Source: Trissonchulus latispiculum (lineage: Eukaryota; Nematoda; Enoplea; Enoplida; Ironidae). From it: a stretch of DNA of 64,000 nucleotides. Numbering within the stretch: position 1 is the first letter of the stretch; each line of letters opens with the position of its first letter. Shown piece after piece: positions 55,594 to 64,000 of this stretch. The DNA is taken from positions 5,001 to 69,000 of the forward strand of contig JASAND010020786.1 in NCBI GenBank assembly GCA_030248195.1, given 5' to 3'. A model generated the notes under the pieces. It was given only the letters and a program-made list of their open reading frames with translations. It was not told where the DNA came from and searched no databases. Position numbers and translations under genes: made by a program.

Positions 55594-56025
55594 AGGGAAC
55601 GATGATCTGAAAAGTAGGCTGACGACGAGTCTAAAAGTCACACAGTTTATTGATACAAAGGTACAGACTGTAGTTATCAATTCCAGCAGATACAATGTTC
55701 AATGCAAGGTTATTGTACAATGAACAGAGGTTACTATGATCTGCCAGAATTGCCCTTCTAGAATTGACTGGTTTGAGTTTGGTTTGAGCTTAGGGGTACA
55801 CACTGTCTCCAGGACTTTTCCTGCAATTAACTCGATTACACTACGGGGTCGGATAGGTAACCTATGTGCTTGACTTAGCTCAACTCGTAGCCACTAACTC
55901 AACTCTTAGGCCTTTCTTCGTAGCTTCTTTAGCTTGCCCTGTCCTTCTAACAATAGATTGGGACTTCACACCAATTAACACAAACAATTAACGTAAATTA
56001 GAATAGTCTCACTAGGGGCGGCTTT

Positions 56026-56075
56026 GGATTAGTTCTGGGGCCTCCGTGTAACGGCTACCCCAGCAACTATTATCC
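56026..56075. other. TATAAC-core hairpin, member a
   Basis: Core TCCGTGTAAC at 56043-56052. The inner stem pairs TGGGG-CC with GG-CTA-CCCCA, and the outer stem pairs GGATTAGTT with AACTATTATCC (with bulges). It shares the loop with members at 58311, 59771 and 60062 but has different stems. Confidence 0.6.
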
Positions 56076-56928
56076 GGACTAATTGGCTTCCAAGTGTGGG
56101 TTTTGACACCCAAGACGTGCTTTGTGTGTGTTTTGTTAACTTTTGCTTTCAGACAAAATTCAGACGTTTCGGATGGTTTTGGTGTGCAGATGAACAAGAT
56201 TGAACGTTTTCCTGGCCGTTCTGGTGTTTCCGGCCAGATATGCAAATGAGGCTGGACTGGACTAAAGGACTGGACATAGAACGTGGACTGCACTGCTCAA
56301 CATTGCCTATCTGACTAGAATCAACTATTATAAAACTAAACTAACTCAAAACTAGCTACGGTTGTCTAAAAACTCCTACACTGACAATTCTAACACCTAG
56401 GGCTCAATACCGGCTATAACTGAAACTGGGTACTGAACTTATGAACTGTTACCCTCTAATCTACGGGTACACAGCACTAACTGCACCTAGTAAATGTCTG
56501 CTACTGTTAGGACACTATTCGCTACGAACCTGGTCATTCTGCATTATACTAAACCTAATACCAGCCCTAGGACAGAATATGCAAATGAGCTTACGTAAAT
56601 TTTGACCTAAACAGACTAACCTACCTATTTATCACGAGCTGGACCCATTTTCTGCATAGGCTCCACATCTTAAGAAAGATAACCTACGCAGGCCTCTGGG
56701 GTCCCAGAACTACCGATTAACAGCAATCCTGAACAATTACTAATTCTGAATTACTAGACAATTATCAGGACTAGACTAACGACGGTTATTGGCTACAAAC
56801 TATACAAGATTCGAACATGGGCTCTTTTTCTGACCCGGATACGTACCTATTCTAAATATTATTCAGTTATCACTACCTACCTAACTACTAATTAAGTTAT
56901 TTTAATCATTATTTTACTGGACGGTCTC

Positions 56929-57150
56929 AAGACCTCGACTGGAGGTACTTACATGAGTAGCCCCACGCATACAATTATTAGCATTCTTTCACTCATTTTC
57001 ACTCATTCTTTCACATGCGACAAGACCTCCAACTGGGAGGAGTTTACATGAAGTTCCCATCATGCATACAATTCATAAAATATTAATTAAAGTTAATCAC
57101 GGGGCCTCAAGACCTTCTCTGCGAAGGTATTTACATGAGGAACCCGGAAA
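56929..57150. repeat. Three structured repeats with changing but complementary stems
   Basis: Copies near 56929, 57024 and 57107 share the frame CAAGA-[stem-loop]-TTACATGA. The inner stems differ but still pair: ACCTC/GAGGT, CCTCC/GGAGG and ACCTTC/GAAGGT. In copies 1 and 3 an outer stem also pairs (CTCA/TGAG; CCTC/GAGG). Spacing is about 90 bases. Such stem covariation suggests selection for RNA or single-strand structure, or a mobile hairpin family. Confidence 0.65.
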
Positions 57151-57254
57151 TTGATAATTAAAATAACTTAAAGCCTAGATGGGGCTACTTCCCATACTAA
57201 GTACTACCTAGACTAATTAATTTAATTAATACCTAACTACATGCGTTCTGATTC

Positions 57255-57282
57255 GGAAATGGCCCGTGTCATGGCCATTTCC
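57255..57282. other. Perfect hairpin, 10-bp stem
   Basis: GGAAATGGCC pairs with GGCCATTTCC around the loop CGTGTCAT. Confidence 0.85.
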
Positions 57283-57589
57283 AGGTGATTGCTCGTGTGG
57301 TGCGTGAGTTCTGCGTGTGCAAATTCGGAGGGAGTTCTGGAAGCCAAAAGTCGGATAATAATTGCTGTTGCAATTATCATCAAAACATCAAAACTATCAA
57401 CACTGTTTAAATTAGAGGGAAGCCGGTTTTCCCCATTTAAAACCTTGATAATTAGATAATATTAGATTAAAAGAAGACTTCGCTTTTTAAGACTGATTTT
57501 AGGAATGGTCCTTGTTTTAGCCGGCGAAATTACAAAAACACAATCACATGTTGAACAGTGAACAGTTTTAGTTGGCACGGCAAGAAGTA

Positions 57590-59465
57590 TGGCCGGCGGA
57601 CCTGGCCGCCGGCTGTGGGGAAAATGGGGCATTCTGTTGCGCTGCAATTCCGGGAAGTTATTCGACTTCCCGGGCTTGGGGGGACAGGAAGGGTCCTCCC
57701 CTCAATACCTAGTTTGCCCCAAATATTTGACGAATTTTGGGAGTTTTAGGGTTATTTTTATAGTTGGGTGGAAGATAAGCAAAAGAGCAAAAAGTGGGCT
57801 TTTGAAGACCTGGACAGGGGACATAAATTTGGGGTTTTTAGATCACCAAAAAGTGGTGATTTTGAAGAAAATATGGTTTTAAAATTGGGAACAGAATTGC
57901 GTGTTTTCGGACTAAAATCGGAAAATAATCGGGGTTGGCTTGCGAGGGCTTGGAACTCGCAAGCCAACCTGAGAACCCACACCCAGCATAACCCCAGAGG
58001 GTGGGGCGAAAGGCCCACATCCTCCACATGTGCAAGAATAACAAATTATGCTAAAACTGGGGTGATTAGGCCCAGCCATCAGGTATGTGCGAGATTGTCA
58101 TCGGGGCCCTAAGGCCCCGGTAGGTTCAGAAATCGGGTCCTGGGGACCGCCACGAGGGCATAAGGGTCCCCAGGATTTACAGCAGAATTGCCCCTGTGGA
58201 CCGCCTCGAGGGCATAAGGGTCCACAGGGGGGGGTTAGTGTGAGCCTAGAGTGTCGGTGTCATCTCAACCTAAAATAGAAGGTGCGTCCTAAGAGGGGAA
58301 AGGGCGGAAGGGGGGAAATGCCAAAGTCAAGGCCTCCATATAACGGCTTCAAGACAGCATTTCCCCCGGCAAACAACCGGACGAAAAAGGGGGAGAGCAA
58401 CCGCTCTGTCTAAAGTCTCAACCGACACTGACTGGAAATTCGAATTTCCAGTCAAGACCCTGTTTGGGGGCGGTCTTTCGCTCCCCTTGCAGCTGATTGG
58501 CTGCGCATGTGGTGCGATCATTGCAATCACCTTTGATTGGACTACCGAAGTCGTGGCCTACGGTAGTCCACGTGCGCGGGCCGCCAAAGAGTCTGGGTTT
58601 ATGGCTTCTGTGCCATAAATCTGGAAAGTAAACATTTGCGGGCCACACTTCGAGTGGCGAGATTTAGGGGATTTATGGCCCTTAAGACTAATGGCCACAA
58701 ATGCGGAGAGCAAACGTCTCTAAGTTGGGTTTCTAGAGACGAAAACAACTTAGGCCCAATAAAAAGGCCAAAAATGAAAAATAGGAAACAGAATTTGAGA
58801 GAAACGAGAAAGATGAAAATCCGGACTTTTTGGGCCAATTAGCAAAAGTTTGCTAATTGGCAGAGTAAGTTTGGAAGGCTATTTTTTAGCCTTAATTTTG
58901 GGAGGGGGGAACTTTTCATTTCCTTTTTATTAAGGGTTCCCCCTTTTTACCTCCGTCTTTACTTCTGTATTTGCAAAGACGGGGTATGAACCCATAAATC
59001 CTAGGAGGAACAAAAGCTCCTCCTCTTCTCGTTGTGGCTTCTTGGCGGCCACTTCAAGGCCTCTTAGCGGCCAGTAGAAGGGGTCTTTATTACGAAGAAA
59101 AACATACATAAAGACCCCTTAGAGAGGTCCAGGGGGGGACCTCACCTTAAACTTAACTTACCTACGAAAACTAACTTATACCTAAGTTAAAACTAATAAT
59201 TTTATCTTACCTACGTCTAAAAACTACCTAAGCACCTAAATTTCATGTTTCTTTCGTTTATTTCCTTTTAGGGGCTATTCCCCTCTATACTAGTTACGTA
59301 CCTATACATATATGTTAGAGCAGTGCAAGGCCTTTCCTCCAGCCTAGTGCTGGAGAGGCCAACTGTAACTACTTTTGTAGTCACGTGGGGACCTTACGTG
59401 AATGAACGTGTGAATGAATTCATTCACGTAAGGTGTCTGGGAGCTCTGTTCGCTCTCCAGACAGC
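57590..59465. repeat. Hairpin-dense domain
   Basis: Perfect stems in order: 57592-57599/57606-57613 (8 bp), 57650-57658/57665-57673 (9), 57935-57946/57956-57967 (12), 58139-58148/58165-58174 (10), 58191-58202/58219-58230 (12), 58311-58321/58357-58367 (11), the 22-base palindrome 58431-58452, 58538-58547/58561-58570 (10), 58598-58605/58612-58619 (8), 58834-58846/58849-58861 (13), 58953-58960/58975-58982 (8), 59078-59090/59108-59120 (13), 59337-59343/59349-59355 (7, extended by AGGCC), 59391-59405/59420-59434 (15), and 59434-59444/59452-59463. Open frames here are not gene-like. This density within 1.9 kb is far above the rest of the window. Confidence 0.85.
58139..58230. repeat. Two hairpins with identical core and covarying stems
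   Basis: Copies at 58139-58174 and 58191-58230 share GACC-GCC(A/T)CGAGGGCATAA-GGGTC. The outer stems are CCTGGGGACC/GGTCCCCAGG in the first and CCCCTGTGGACC/GGTCCACAGGGG in the second; every change is matched on the other side. Inside, GCC pairs with GGC. Confidence 0.85.
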
Positions 59466-59770
59466 TGGGCGTCGGAACAGATAAAAGGCCTAGAAAAGGA
59501 GAAAAGACAAACAAGAAGGGGTGTTAAAAATTCCCTTTAAAATGAAATAAGACCAGAAACTAATACGTAAGAATTAGTTAGGACATTTTGTAATTAATTT
59601 GCACTTTTTATATTTCAGATTTTGAAGAAGAAAGAAACTTTAAAGAGGTTTAAAATTGACTGTAATCGTATGTAATAATTATGACTTCTTGTTGTTTTAG
59701 GAGACGATTCACTGATTATTGTTGTTTTGTAATTACTGATGTAGTGATTATGCGTCGGGGGTGAAGAGGG

Positions 59771-60096
59771 GGGTCTCTATAACGACCCACTGCTCTGTAA
59801 AGTAAGGTTCCTGGTTCGAATCCGCAGAGACTGACAGTTCTTTGACATTTCCGCAAATTCTACGTTTCTTTTCCTTTTCTGTTCCACAAAAGCAAAGAAG
59901 GCGCTATTGGCCATACGGGTGGGGTGGGAGGCCTCTACATGAGGCCCTCCCGTACATAGCAAGGTCAGGGTTCGATTCTAACTTCTAAGAGTGAGTTAGC
60001 ATAGTTTCTCGTACGATTCTTAACCTTTGCTTTGAGTACGTTGAAAATAGGGAAATCTGGGCTGTTCAGCGGCCTCTATAACGGCCCAAAGAACAG
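59771..60096. repeat. TATAAC-core hairpins with B-box-like sequences
   Basis: GGGTC-TCTATAAC-GACCC (59771-59788) and GGCC-TCTATAAC-GGCC (60071-60086, outer stem CTGTTC/GAACAG at 60062-60067 and 60091-60096) share the loop TCTATAAC with different stems. Between them are GGTTCGAATCC (59813) and GGTTCGATTC (59970), which resemble the B box of tRNA promoters. The segment GTCTCT...AGAGAC (59773-59832) could close a tRNA-like fold, but it has no A box or anticodon arm. I do not call a tRNA. Confidence 0.5.
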
Positions 60097-60575
60097 ATCA
60101 TGACCTAGACAGTTGTACCCCTAGTTAATGAACGTAAGACCGGTTTCAGGGCAATTCTGTCTTGGCAGACATTACTATACAGTTTCCATGGCAAATCATT
60201 GACAGTTACTTATTTACAGCAATTACCTGGCTATATGAGCAGGATGTAAGGCAAACAGGGCCAGAGATCATTCAACAATCACATACGAGATTCATTATTA
60301 CTCTGATTTGGACCTTGAACCTTGCTTTAGCGTTTTTAACCAAATTTGGCCCTTTTTCTCTTCTGGGCACATGTTAGCTTTAAAACTTGGCCTTGATTTT
60401 CCCTATTTACTCGTGAGGCTGCTTAGATACAAAACACGCTGTTACTGAACAATTCCACAATTATGACAATAATGAAAAGCATTTTCATTACAAATTCTTA
60501 TCATTACGCCCCATTGTTGACCCACGCTGTCCTCATCCAAGCTAATGCTTTGAGTTTGCAATTACAGACTTCGTT

Positions 60576-60577
<2 letters not shown>

Positions 60578-60645
<68 letters not shown>

Positions 60646-60663
60646 ATATATAGGTATATATAG
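60578..60663. repeat. (AT)n microsatellite
   Basis: About 80 bases of alternating AT with one interruption. The Ile-Tyr frame over it is an artefact. Confidence 0.98.
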
Positions 60664-60943
60664 CGGACTGTTTGAGTCACGTGTCGAGCTTCGTAAAATG
60701 TTCGTATTTCAAGTTTTCTGAACTGTAAAGTCAGTGGACAACTTCTGGAAGAGCAAAGGTGGAACTATGATATGTAAGAGTATAGTACTAGTAATGTGCT
60801 GTGTTAACAGAGCAAAAACTGCTCTGCAGGCTAAGGGATAACCTCCTCGCAACCTATCCTCGCAAACTAAGAACTCACTAACCCTACCCCCGACAATATT
60901 TGGTCGAAAAGGAGGGTTCGCTATGTAACTCCATGTCTACATG

Positions 60944-61100
60944 CTTAAGGTGGGGGGTCCACCATGAAAAATTTTATGGTCACGCATTTTGCTCATTTTC
61001 ACACAAAATTTGTCACACATGTTCTGCATACCGAGTTTAAATTTTGAGTAGTTTGGTTCAATACTTAATGAGTAGCCGGTTATTAATTGCATGCAATTTG
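60944..61100. repeat. TTAA-type repeat end
   Basis: TTAAGGTGGGGGGTCC followed by sequence like 47579-47760. Probably one end of a further TTAA-flanked element; its other end was not found. Confidence 0.5.
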
Positions 61101-61404
61101 AAAATTGGTGAAAACGACGGTGCCGTAGCAAATAAAGGCTATTTACACCTGAACATCCTTGATAATGAACACCCCGGCGTAGCAACAAGTTTGAGATGTC
61201 AAACCACAAAAAACATTTGAAAGTCTAAATCAGTGTAATTATAGCAAGTGATTAATTAATACATTAATTAATTAATATAGCAAGTCAAAAATATACAAAA
61301 AATGATGTATGCGTGAGGTTAGCTAGAAAGTAAACAAAGAAATTCTTCGAGTAAAGCGAAATCGTAATTATATTAACAATGACTGATTAGCAAGGCTGGT
61401 AAAA

Positions 61405-61562
61405 TTAGTTAGGAGGACCGCTAGGAGCGGTCAGGGCGCTCCTAAGGATTTAGGAGAATGATTAGTAAGGAGGAATCTTTTGAAACGGAATTCTCCTAAG
61501 TTTGCTCCTAAGCAGGACTTAGGAGCGCTCCTAAGCTTAGGAGCGTCTTTTGAAACGCCCCC
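61405..61562. repeat. Second GCTCCTAAG foldback array
   Basis: Contains repeated TAGGAGC/GCTCCTAA and ends with TCTTTTGAAACGCCCCCC, the complement of the start of the 54018 array. The 98-bp repeat follows directly. Either two copies of one MITE or the two ends of one disrupted element. Confidence 0.75.
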
Positions 61563-61786
61563 CAGATCTGAAATTTCTACAGTATATAGCGTCGTAGTTA
61601 TGTGCAGGTCTCGACACAAAGACATCTGAAAATGGCTGAGTAGCCGGCAATAGAATAGAATACCATTAGCGGATTCCACCAACCGAGATGCAACAACTGG
61701 AACATGCAATTTAAGGAGCGAGTTGTTAGAACAGTACGTATTAACATTGAACAATAAATGTTTAATTTTTGACGGACTTTTTGCAG

Positions 61787-61902
61787 CTTTGGATGGTGCC
61801 AATACGATAATCTTCTCTGACACTTCAGCAGAAAGTGAACTAGTTATGGATGAACTAGCCCGTTATTGCTATTGCATAATTTTGCATGAGAACCACAGCT
61901 AA
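61787..61902 (+). other. Possible terminal exon
   Basis: After a CTTTTTGCAG acceptor the frame reads LDGANTIIFSDTSAESELVM and DELARYCYCIILHENHS, then TAA. The composition is protein-like and the acceptor is good, but no family is recognised and no partner exon was found. Confidence 0.25.
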
Positions 61903-61909
61903 GTTTTCG

Positions 61910-63200
61910 AATAAATGTTAAATTTTCTCTAAATCTTTCTTATTAACTCAACATTTTCTCCCAATCCGTGTTTTCAGGACGGTTTTAAGCTAGGTTTTAC
62001 TCCTGCACAAGCTGAATGTTGCCAGCTATGTCGCTAGTGAGCTCTTTAGGTACACTTCACCTCACCGCGTGTGGGTAGACTACCAACAGTAAAGTATGAA
62101 AGTATGAAACCCACAGTAATTGTGGGTCAGGTTTTCAGCTCGTATTGGTCGATACGTTTTGTTTTGTCACCTGTTTAAAAGATCGCAACATTAGTAAATA
62201 ACACACATTTACGAGAATATTTATTGAAAATGATTCACATTTAGTACAAGCGTATTCTACTGATACTGACTATTCTTTTGACTTATAGCGAATTCTTGAG
62301 TTTGTCAGCTAAGAGAGGAGAATAAATTCCGGAAATTTACACATGGATGTGTATAGGAATTTATCATGAGCGGCTGACATGGATGGTTTCTTTTACTGTG
62401 CTAGCCGAGGCCCCAAAGCGTAAGGAACAACACCCCTACTGTGCCAGGGGTTACCAAGGCACTGGCTGAGACCCTGGACAAACTCCAAAAGATAAGTTAC
62501 TGATATTTTTGCTACTTTGTTTCATCTGTTAAAATTAACTTGAGCGCTTAATCCCATGCTTCCGTAAATTAATTGAAAGTCGAAAAGGAGATTTAAAGTC
62601 TGAAATAAGATTGTGAGTTAACTAATTTGCCATCTACTGTTGAGGGTTAATTTAATAAAATAAACTTTACAACTGATCTTTTCATCGCTTCCGCACAGGC
62701 CAAACGTAGGTGAGAATGTAACCTATGCATCAGTTGGCCACAAGCACGTAATTTTTGATCCTTAGGATCCGCAAACTGAACAAATGATCTTTGTTCATTT
62801 CGGCTCCTACTGTTCAAGTTTAGAGTTCTCAGGATGTGATGGGCATGGGGGTGAAAAAGGTCCCCCTGTGTCTCTATTGCATCCTGAAGAAAATCATTAT
62901 TTTTTTATTGATTAGGAGCTGCTGTACATTGGAATTTTTAAATGTAAACATAAAACTTACAAATAATAAACAAATTCTACATTTTTCAAAATTTTAAAAC
63001 TCTTCAATCATAAGTACTAAACATTGTTAATTAACCAAAACATTTACTTGCATTTTTGAGCTTCTCAGACCGCTTTCTCAATCTGTCCTATCTGAGTGCT
63101 CGGCCTTCCTTTACGATTCCTCTTCTGCAGCCTATTTTTACCCCTTTTGCCTTCCGAGCAGGCTATTATCTTTCCGCCATCATAGTTGCTATTACCAAAC
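61910..63200. other. No gene supported; scattered hairpins
   Basis: 62830-62885 holds an ACCTTTTTCA-core hairpin on the minus strand (outer stem TCAGGATG/CATCCTGA, inner GGGGG/CCCCC). ACCCACAGTAATTGTGGGT is near 62110. Otherwise AT-rich. Confidence 0.45.
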
Positions 63201-63204
63201 GGGG

Positions 63205-63238
63205 GGCAACAGCAGTCGGATAAACGACTGCTGTTGCC
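63205..63238. other. Perfect hairpin, 14-bp stem
   Basis: GGCAACAGCAGTCG (63205-63218) pairs with CGACTGCTGTTGCC (63225-63238) around GATAAA. It lies in a minus-strand frame (63065-63355) that I do not recognise. Confidence 0.85.
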
Positions 63239-63378
63239 TTGGGCGTGACTGAAATAACCGTATGGTAGTTCTGCTTGGGGATCATGTTTCAGTCCATGAT
63301 CTTCGTCTCTCCGCCTCTTGACTGCGGTCTGCGGAGAGCACCACTGACGGGCCACGACGTGTGCCTACAAGTGGGTGA

Positions 63379-63633
63379 GCCCAAACCAAAAAAATAATTT
63401 TGCATGCAATTTCTCCTCCCCATGCCGGAAACTATATCACTTTGAGTAACGCAATCATCAAAATTGGCGATTTGGTCAATCTTTTATTATCATCCATCAC
63501 TAGAATTCTTCCTAATGTGACTGGCTATTTTGGTCGCTACATCTTCAACTTCTTATCAGCTCCAAAATGGCTTTTGATTATCCTCTTCTGCGTAATGGCT
63601 GTATCATCAGACAGCTCAAACGAGTTAGTGTAG
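63379..63633 (+). other. Exon-like frame ending in a membrane segment
   Basis: Open frame without an ATG; ends in SAPKWLLIILFCVMAVSSDS then a stop at 63631-63633. A hydrophobic C-terminal segment suggests the last exon of a membrane protein, or chance. No family recognised. Confidence 0.25.
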
Positions 63634-63828
63634 TCTTCGTCTCATGTTAAAAACGTTTTTACTGTTGAAGAATATTATATAATTCAAATTAGTTGTCAAA
63701 TTAATAAATCAATAAATCAAATTTCATTTCAATCAGATAATTGCTACATTTGTATGGTTTCTTTGAAAGGTAATAAATTTGAAGGTTGAAGCTTACTGGT
63801 GAGATATCACTATTATTTTTAATTTTAG

Positions 63829-64000
63829 GTCCACCGTCTGTGTCATATGCAGTAAATCCTTTTCCAATCGAAAGGAACTTCACTCTCACTTTGCCAAAGA
63901 GCATAAACTGTCCTGCAATTTCTGTGGAAAAGCATTTGCAAGAAAAGACAACCTTCGTGTGCACACTCATAAACGTCATGCAACGGGGGATACTGGACAT
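63829..64000 (+). CDS. C2H2 zinc-finger exon (partial, runs off the window)
   Basis: After a TTAATTTTAG acceptor the frame encodes two classic C2H2 fingers: CVICSKSFSNRKELHSHFAK followed by EH, and CNFCGKAFARKDNLRVHTHK followed by RH, joined by KLS. Both have C-x2-C and H-x4-H/H-x5-H type spacing with the conserved Phe and Leu. These bind DNA in animal transcription factors. The frame stays open to the last base, so the gene continues to the right; upstream exons were not identified. The minus-strand frame over the same bases is a shadow. Confidence 0.85.

Noticed and set aside
59773..59832. Second tRNA gene (GTCTCT...AGAGAC with GGTTCGAATCC)
   Set aside because: Acceptor-like ends and a B box exist, but no A box and no anticodon arm can be drawn.
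57590..60100. Organelle DNA inserted in the nucleus
   Set aside because: Hairpin clusters are known in some mitochondrial genomes, but I see no mitochondrial gene, rRNA or tRNA in the segment, so there is no positive evidence.
60463..60663. Ile-Tyr repeat protein
   Set aside because: Artefact of the (AT)n microsatellite.

Overview
The window is nuclear DNA of an invertebrate animal. Its genes have introns, it carries C2H2 zinc-finger sequence and Ty3/Gypsy retroelements with retrovirus-like parts, and much of it is non-coding repeat. The one complete host gene encodes an ecdysteroid-kinase-like/CHK (DUF1679-type) protein. That family is expanded in nematodes and arthropods, so an ecdysozoan is my best guess, but the species cannot be named from this sequence.

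Layout. (1) About 3.9-29.0 kb on the minus strand is one broken Gypsy/errantivirus-like element, called B here. Reading right to left it holds gag (28.9-27.8), an env-like glycoprotein (27.86-25.14), two aspartyl protease domains in tandem (23.54-22.7), reverse transcriptase (21.9-21.3), a pol linker (19.31-19.04), integrase with a GPY/F module (10.39-9.1), and an OTU-type cysteine protease domain cut in two (8.92-8.23 and 4.45-3.95). (2) A second Gypsy element, called A here (plus strand, 10.41-19.03 kb, two LTRs of about 260 bp, gag-PR-RT-RNase H-integrase), is inserted between B's pol linker and its integrase. (3) Many small DNA transposons are inserted around them. I can delimit four hAT-type elements with exact 8-bp target duplications (6745-7022, 19998-20551, 36119-36908, 44422-45271) and four elements of about 1.0 kb flanked by TTAA (5103-6102, 23645-24642, 32145-36917 with insertions, 46581-47574).

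(4) At 32.93-35.89 kb, nested in one of the TTAA elements, lies a 2.96-kb element with long inverted repeats. Each repeat carries a TATA box and an outward-facing 96-codon ORF; the centre has a C2H2 zinc-finger ORF between arrays of short CTCGGTGTA-type repeats. (5) The CHK-like gene spans 41.5-52.0 kb in six exons whose phases all agree (405 aa). Its catalytic HGD motif is missing, and its 5.9-kb last intron holds a near-perfect 1.34-kb palindrome. (6) From about 52.4 kb to the end lie MITEs, a tRNA-like sequence and a stretch (roughly 55.5-60.1 kb, with outliers at 37.6-38.3 and 62.8-63.2 kb) unusually dense in perfect RNA-type hairpins. Several belong to families with a fixed core and different but still complementary stems. 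(7) The last 170 bases are an exon with two C2H2 zinc fingers of a host gene that continues past the window.

The genes here do not form a pathway. The region is a transposon nest around one or two host genes. The points most worth following are the hairpin families, the 2.96-kb inverted-repeat element, the gene order and double protease of element B, and the CHK-like pseudokinase.
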